A stretch of 64,000 nt of DNA, from assembly GCA_029891345.1 (NCBI GenBank), contig CM057002.1, positions 21,032,295 through 21,096,294 on the forward strand, in the 5' to 3' direction. Each line of letters starts with the position of its first letter. Positions within the stretch are counted from its first letter, which is position 1. Positions 58,906 to 64,000 of the stretch are shown here, piece by piece. The notes under the pieces were generated by a model. It saw only the letters and a list, made by a program, of their open reading frames with translations, was not told the DNA's origin and did not search any database. The DNA comes from Dryococelus australis. Lineage: Eukaryota > Arthropoda > Insecta > Phasmatodea > Phasmatidae. Both the position numbers and the translations under genes were made by a program.

Positions 58906-59028
58906 CTTGTCTTGGTGAGTATGGGGCAGGTGAGCCCGCGCCTGGAACAGTCACTGCTCATGTGCAGGGAGTAGAGGTTGGCCAGCTGGATCAATTGCTC
59001 TCGCTCCTGCCGCTGCATTGGGTGGAGC
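58906..59028 (-). CDS. R3H/G-patch protein, internal exon (R3H domain)
   Basis: The exon has acceptor TTTGTGTGTGCAG|GCTCC at 59028 and donor ACCAAGACAAG|GTCAGC at 58906. Its 123 bp hold one base, 40 codons and two bases. The peptide starts LHPMQRQEREQLIQLANLYS, then LHMSSDCSRRG and CPILTKT. The E-R-x-x-L-I-x-L-A-x-x-Y-x-L helix and the later strand with P-I-L-x-K-T fit an R3H single-strand nucleic-acid-binding domain. The R-x3-H core itself is not strictly present, so the call is R3H-like. Both splice junctions keep the frame (AG|G gives Arg on each side). Confidence 0.85.
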
Positions 59029-61962
59029 CTGCACACACAAAATCACACACTTACAATGGTATGGTACATACATTAACACTGGCCATGTTAAGCACTCTAT
59101 CTGGCTGGTGCAAGAAGAGCATTGAAGAGGTTTGGTATAAAACAGGTGATTAAAAAACAGTTGGATATCTTATATTCATGTCTGAACACACAAGCATTTA
59201 AGAAAATCTTTCAAGTTCTTTAAACTCCAAGGATTACAGTATTTTAATAGGAGTGACAATAGTTAAAACTAATGTTTTCAGAAGCTGCGAAATTTTCTAC
59301 GTAGAAGCTTCAGAGCTGTCTTGGGAAACGCATCATAATTTTATCTTTATTAACATATGCCATAAAAATATAGGATCACCACTTAAAGTCAAGTTCATGT
59401 TAGTCACAGATGAAAAGTATGTGCACCAGTTGGGCACTTTGCACTTAGAGGCAAGTGGCAAGTGAGCATGTGTTAGCCATTGAGCTAACACATTTCAAAG
59501 TTTCATACACGCAAAACAGCTGCAGGCAGGTGGAACTCTTCATTGAAGTTTGCACATTTTTAGAATACTCAAGAAAGAGCATTCCTAAAAACAGTTTCTA
59601 TCCACTTTGTGAGCAAGTATTTTGAAGGAATGATACATTCGTTTAGTGTGACATCTTAACGCTGCATTACAATGTGCAAATTTACAGCGTTAAGAAATAG
59701 CTGGGCAGTGATGCAAAATGCTAGCATACAAATGAATTTGGCAAAAAATATTATCTGAAATTGAAATTCTTTAGTTATCCTATATGAATTTCCAAAACCT
59801 TAAGAATTTTAATCAATATGTTTCATTTTTATTTCTGTACCACATCCTCTTACAACACAGCATCCTGCATGTCAGCAAGACCCACACTCTTGCATATCCA
59901 AGGAAATGTCAACATGGCTGACAATGGAACTAGACAGAATCAACTGCCCTACACGCTCCTCACTATTTCAAGATTGGGTACATGTCATCTGGGGCATTAG
60001 CACTATAGATGGCTCAAGTCAATCGCCAATCCAATATACTTCCACAATGAAAGGTGACAACGTGTATCACTTTTCCCACATGCAGAAAATCCAGGTGATA
60101 TTCACTAAGTTTGAGCCCAGATCATGGTGGTTACAAAGTGACATGGTAATTATACAACCAATGAGGCCCCATATCTTACAAAATCTACAAAAATGTAAAT
60201 GGTGGACATTACTCCATGGGTGTACACGAGGCAGGTCTATCCCCCCCCCCCCCCCCCCCCCCCAATAACATAGAAAAGGCCACCAAAGTATCTATTTTTT
60301 GTTTTGATCCTTGTAAACTAATATTCTCTCCACTCAAAATATTTTGAAACCAACAACTTAAGAGAGAAAAAAATAATATATCAGTAACAAAGTTGTCTCC
60401 TCTTTTGTTCAACTTAGGTGTTTTCAAATGTATCTCCCAATGAAATGTCTTAGAGGAAAAATCTTAAGGCTGAAGTACAACCGTAGTCAACATATCAGAC
60501 AAAATAAATGAATTTGGCAAATATCTTAAATTTTATGTACAAAATAATGTCAAATTACAGGTTAGAAATTCAGTGTTAACTGTTCAATTTATGATTATAA
60601 ACAGAAACTGACAAATATTCTTAGTTATTTTATGCAGACAGAATGAAACAGCCAATAATGTCTCCATATGGGCTCAAAATCAGAGTGGTCATGCAAATAT
60701 ACAAGCTTAATGCAAAGGAAATTGATTGGATTTCACTGATGATTAAAGGTAAATCAAATTCGCAATTGCGATCAATGTGAAAAAATCTGTTTTTAGCTAA
60801 ATATTTGCGAGCTTTATGAAAGTTCGTGAACTGGAAAAAAATATCTAAAATAACTATCTTTTCGAGTAACTACCTCTGTTTACGTTCACTTGCAGTTTTA
60901 TCACTACCCATACTGTTTTTCAAATAAAATATAAGAAATTAAGTAAACTGTCTGTTTTAGCGGCAAAATACAGATCCGTGTACGTATTTTGCTTGTGCAT
61001 TTGTTAATAAACTCGGCAGGACACAGCAGTTGCCACCAGGATGGACAAAAACACACACCCCTCTTCGGCCATCCAATATCCACACTTGTAACCACACCCT
61101 TCTTCTCCTTCTTGGGCTAATCTTCCGCCTAGCCATGCCCACACTACTCAGCTCCCATCCTCTCCCTCTCTCTCTTTCATCACTCTTTCTTTCTTCCTCC
61201 CCTGCCAATGTCTTCATTCTCACCCTCTTGCTCCTAACACCCCACACCCTGTGGCCTCATCCATCACAACAAGCAGCCCCTTTTTCTTTGTCCTACTCTC
61301 TTTCCTTCTCTCTCCCCCCCCCCCCTCCCCCCGCCCATGCTAGCAGGCGGTGTGGCACTAGCTAACTCATCTTTTCACTACTTCTTCCTCTTTCCTCCCA
61401 TTTCAAATCCCTAACACAGAAAAGTCTGTTAACTACTTGGTGCACATTCAAGACAACTTGTTACATTATTACATGAGTAAAAAGTTATTCATTTGTTATT
61501 ATATTTTACTTCCTTACAAACTAAGTTAAAACATTAAAATATACTGTATTTTGACAAATTTCTAAGCGTGTTTTGGTGGTAATATATTTTTTTAATGCCA
61601 ATATCTCGTAAATAAGCTGTACAAGTACTCTAATTTTTGTAGTTATTTTTTTTGTAAAAATGTGCAGCTTGTACATGCCGAAATCTATTTAAAATGTCGA
61701 TGTAGCAATAAAAATAATTTTAGTGAAAATGCACTAATAAAATGTTGACACTTAACAAAGATAACACAAAACAAAGTTTTTAAATGCTATTTTCCCATTT
61801 TTTACATATGCTATAAAAATGCTAAAAACCACAAAATAAATGCTATAAAATGTGTTTATAAATGCTCTTTTAACGTACCTCTACTGATGATTCCACCCAG
61901 TAGTATCACAGGTGAAGCCATGTTTCCCATCACACCTGCCCAAGAAACACAGTGAAAATCAC
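59029..61962 (-). other. intron of the R3H/G-patch gene (2.9 kb)
   Basis: This lies between donor GAGCTCAG|GTGATT at 61963/61962 and acceptor at 59029. It contains repeat R-A copy 2 (59150-59500), a C-tract (60241-60263) and a pyrimidine-rich tract (61070-61400) with CTCTCTC repeats. Open frames in the pyrimidine tract are compositional artefacts. Confidence 0.8.
59150..59500 (+). repeat. dispersed repeat pair R-A, copy 2
   Basis: This is co-linear with 612-985 through CAGTTGGATATCTTATATTC or CATTGGATATTTTGTAG, GCATTTAAGAAA or GCATTCAAGAAA, GAAATTTTCTACGTAGAAGC and GTCACAGATG or GTCGCAGATG. It lies in an intron of the minus-strand gene. Confidence 0.6.
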
Positions 61963-62087
61963 CTGAGCTCAGACTGTCCAGGATCCTGGAGAAACCTCGA
62001 CAGCTTCTCATTCGCAGAGGTCAGGATGCTGAATCCAGGCCGTTCACCTCGAATCCTGCGTCTGCCAGCTCGAATCTCCCGGCCACT
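61963..62087 (-). CDS. R3H/G-patch protein, upstream exon
   Basis: The exon has acceptor GTGATGATCAG|AGTGG at 62087 (weak pyrimidine tract) and donor GCTCAG|GTGATT at 61963. Its 125 bp hold 41 codons and two bases. The peptide reads SGREIRAGRRRIRGERPGFS then ILTSANEKLSRFLQDPG. It joins the R3H exon in phase (SEL|R|LHPM). The basic RAGRRRIRGER stretch suggests RNA binding or nuclear import. The downstream NEKLSRFLQD helix leads directly into the R3H-like helix, so this is the N-terminal edge of the domain. The gene continues 5' (to higher coordinates). Confidence 0.75.
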
Positions 62088-62930
62088 CTGATCATCACAT
62101 AACATAATATTTTCAATAACGTACCTTGGATTGTAGATGTGATTTGGAGAAGATGACAGCAGATATACAGCATGTCTCATAAATGTAGCTAGCATCCATG
62201 TGCCAAAAATGTACAAAGGAGCATGCAAAATGAAGATAATGAAGGTGGTAAAAATGATCATGTTACATATCTGCAGGGTTGTATGAATACATATTCTGTA
62301 TACTAAAATGAAAATGAAATTTGACAACTTTCATTTTCATTTCAGTAAGAAATTTTGAAAGTTGTAACAAAATGAAAATTATGTTTAACGTGAAGCACTA
62401 TGGAGAGCGCCAAGGGATGTAGTTCGAGCGAGAACTCTCAACCGCCTGGTACAGGATTTGGAACCACCCAGTAACTAGATTGTTGGTGTGGCACCATACC
62501 AACGATGGTTGGTGGGCTGAGGGTTCAAACCTTGGATACCAAAATAAACGGATGTACACTAAATCAATCACTCAACTGCAGAGTCACCTTAAAGAGAAAT
62601 GCACACAAGACCTAGGCTAGCATGAGAATGGGGTCTGCCCATGTCAGAGTGCGAGACAATGAAAGGGGTTAACTTGTGGCGTGTGAGACGTTGGTGACTT
62701 GGGGACAGTGACCCCGATGAATACCTTGAATTTCAGTGTGCCCTCATACACTGTGCGTGTGTGAGTGATTTGGGTGGCCTTCAATCTCTTAAATGCAAGT
62801 TTCGCATAGAACATGCCTGGGGAAATTTAAGCCTTTTAGGCAAGATGCCAGCGTAAATTGTGGGTTGAGTCAGTTTACGTAATGGTACAAAATTTTCAAC
62901 AGTGGGAAGGACACCATGCCGACGGGTTAC
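62088..62930. other. probable intron with possible SINE
   Basis: GTTGGTGTGGCACCATACC (62482) and CTGAGGGTTCAAACCTTGG (62517) have A/B-box character and spacing, suggesting a degenerate tRNA-derived SINE at about 62460-62750. No other exon was recognised. Confidence 0.4.
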
Positions 62931-63039
62931 GTTAGTATCTGCAGGCTTTGCAGCTCCCCTCTGCTCCATAGGTGCTGCTGCACCAGCCAGCTGTCGAACA
63001 GTGGCCAACTTTGGTTGCGGCTTGGTGGTTCTCTGGCTG
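62931..63039 (-). CDS. possible earlier exon of the R3H/G-patch gene
   Basis: The minus strand has a plausible acceptor (CACATCACTTTCAG| at 63040) and an open frame rich in Gln, Ala, Thr and Lys: KLATVRQLAGAAAPMEQRGA then KPADTN. A weak donor TAAC|GTAACC at 62931 would end it in phase 0, which fits the start of the 61963-62087 exon. The frame stays open to 62781, so the true boundary may differ. Composition is coding-like and disordered, and no domain is seen. Confidence 0.35.
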
Positions 63040-64000
63040 CTGAAAGTGATGTGTGAAGGTTGAGGAGGGATAGCATTGTATTAAGGGGAGAGTACTAACG
63101 GCTCTATGCCCAATATCACTGTACTGCTAAGTAAAATCATAAGATACTCAAAAGGAATATGCCCCAGCGTCCGGTTTGGTAATTCAAACAGGGCTGTGCC
63201 TTCTTGAGGTTCAGTAACAGCACTACTTTGTTAATTTAGTTCAGACTCTAACTGATGCAGTTCCCGTTTAAGACGGTTTTTAATCCCCGTCTTGAAATTC
63301 TTCGGCATGAGGCCGATTTAATCAAAATTACTTCTGCATCAAATTTAATAAGCCACACAAAAATGTATGTGACTTAAAGCCGGGTATCAGAAGCGGTCCT
63401 ACAGTGTACGTCCCCTGGCACACGACTAGTCCCGATGTGTCTTGTCATTTAACCCCTTCTGGCCAATTCTCAAGCCCGAAGGCTTATACAAGAGAACACG
63501 TGAGCAGCGGCAGTACCAAGGTGTATTGAGTTACTAGTGAAGGGCTCCCCCAAAGATTAGCCACTGCAATACCTGAGTATTACCTTGGCCAAACTCGGAA
63601 TACTGCTTGGTGTTACTTGGATTTGTTGTATGGCTTGTATGCTTTGCTGGCGTTACTTCAGGTACAGAATTAAAGAAATAAAATATTCAAAATTAAAATT
63701 CTAAATGAGAAGTTAATTGTGGCTTTACTTGACTGGTATACACAAGGAGTACAAAGCGTTACTAAGGCTAACAAGTAAAAGTTCCAAAGTTTCAATGGGT
63801 GTGTGGTTTTAATAATCCACACAAGAAATTACAGTAAAGCAAAATAGTAACAAATATAATAATGGCAATAGCAATGGTTTCTACCATACGTTACTTTACT
63901 GCAGAATAAAATATATGATACAAATTAACTGCGGAAGTTAAAAAGATTATATTCAATGCAGTGATGGGACAATTTACGGTTTTTGTCAATTCCGAATCTT
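63040..64000. other. unassigned sequence at window edge
   Basis: No gene was recognised. The segment 63100-63600 is GC-richer and has a small inverted repeat (AAGACGG and CCGTCTT at 63271-63293), which may mark an old retroelement LTR or leader. The 5' part of the R3H/G-patch gene probably lies here or beyond the window. Confidence 0.35.

Noticed and set aside
58294-58954. Two long overlapping minus-strand ORFs (195 and 174 codons) rich in His, Thr and Pro
   Set aside because: They read the GGT/GTT minisatellite, stay open in more than one frame because the repeat has no stop, and overlap a supported exon-intron boundary at 58906.
61030-61365. Plus-strand 111-codon Leu/Ser/Pro-rich ORF
   Set aside because: It lies in a CT-rich simple tract inside an intron, and composition explains the open frame.
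63240-63360. Segment that looked at first like mitochondrial rRNA inserted in the nucleus
   Set aside because: None of the conserved 12S/16S core motifs could be found around it.
1-64000. CRISPR arrays, bacterial operons, prophage or riboswitches
   Set aside because: No regular direct-repeat/spacer array, no dense same-strand ORFs and no Shine-Dalgarno pattern. Intron and SINE content shows a eukaryotic nuclear genome.

Overview
This window looks like nuclear DNA of an invertebrate with a large, AT-rich, transposon-filled genome, most likely an insect. The evidence is the very low gene density, GT-AG introns of 2.9-5.5 kb, tRNA-derived SINEs whose bodies resemble SINEs I associate with orthopteroid insects, and decayed BEL/Pao, Gypsy, Penelope-like and pogo-like elements. 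I see no bacterial operon, no CRISPR array and no rRNA or functional tRNA gene. The species cannot be named from sequence alone.

Two genes are well supported. On the + strand, 14375-14560 is a complete 61-codon ORF whose product has the layout and spaced residues of mitoregulin (MTLN), a single-pass mitochondrial membrane microprotein. On the - strand, at least four exons (61963-62087, 58906-59028, 53419-53558, 47739-47911) join in phase into the C-terminal 186 residues of an R3H plus G-patch protein. Its 5' end lies further right; 62931-63039 is a possible earlier exon. A weaker - strand first-exon candidate is at 4661-4803.

The rest is mostly repeats. 0.6-3.2 kb: SINE fragments and dispersed repeats. 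4.0-4.5 kb: a terminal-inverted-repeat element. 6.4-8.7 kb: a Gypsy element with most of pol deleted. 11.5-12.4 kb: a large palindrome built around a TA-flanked MITE. 13.2 and 22.6 kb: a dispersed repeat pair. 15.4-16.4 kb: three palindromes that share their ends. 25.5-26.2, 44.3-45.6 and 57.3-58.3 kb: copies of one DNA-transposon body. 28.5-30.2 kb: a - strand Penelope-like element with a GIY-YIG domain. 30.3-31.9 kb: a pogo-like element. 33.2-38.8 kb: a dead BEL/Pao element with both LTRs. 43.7-46.7 and 50.8-53.2 kb: nested transposons whose order of insertion can be read. 58.5-58.9 kb: a GGT-rich minisatellite close to a splice donor.

The introns of the R3H/G-patch gene hold most of the 48-62 kb repeats, so element insertion explains much of its length. 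The stretches at 16.4-20.8, 26.2-28.5 and 39.1-43.1 kb have no assignment beyond weak repeat similarity. All coordinates of degenerate repeats are approximate to about 10 bp unless a TA target site fixes them.
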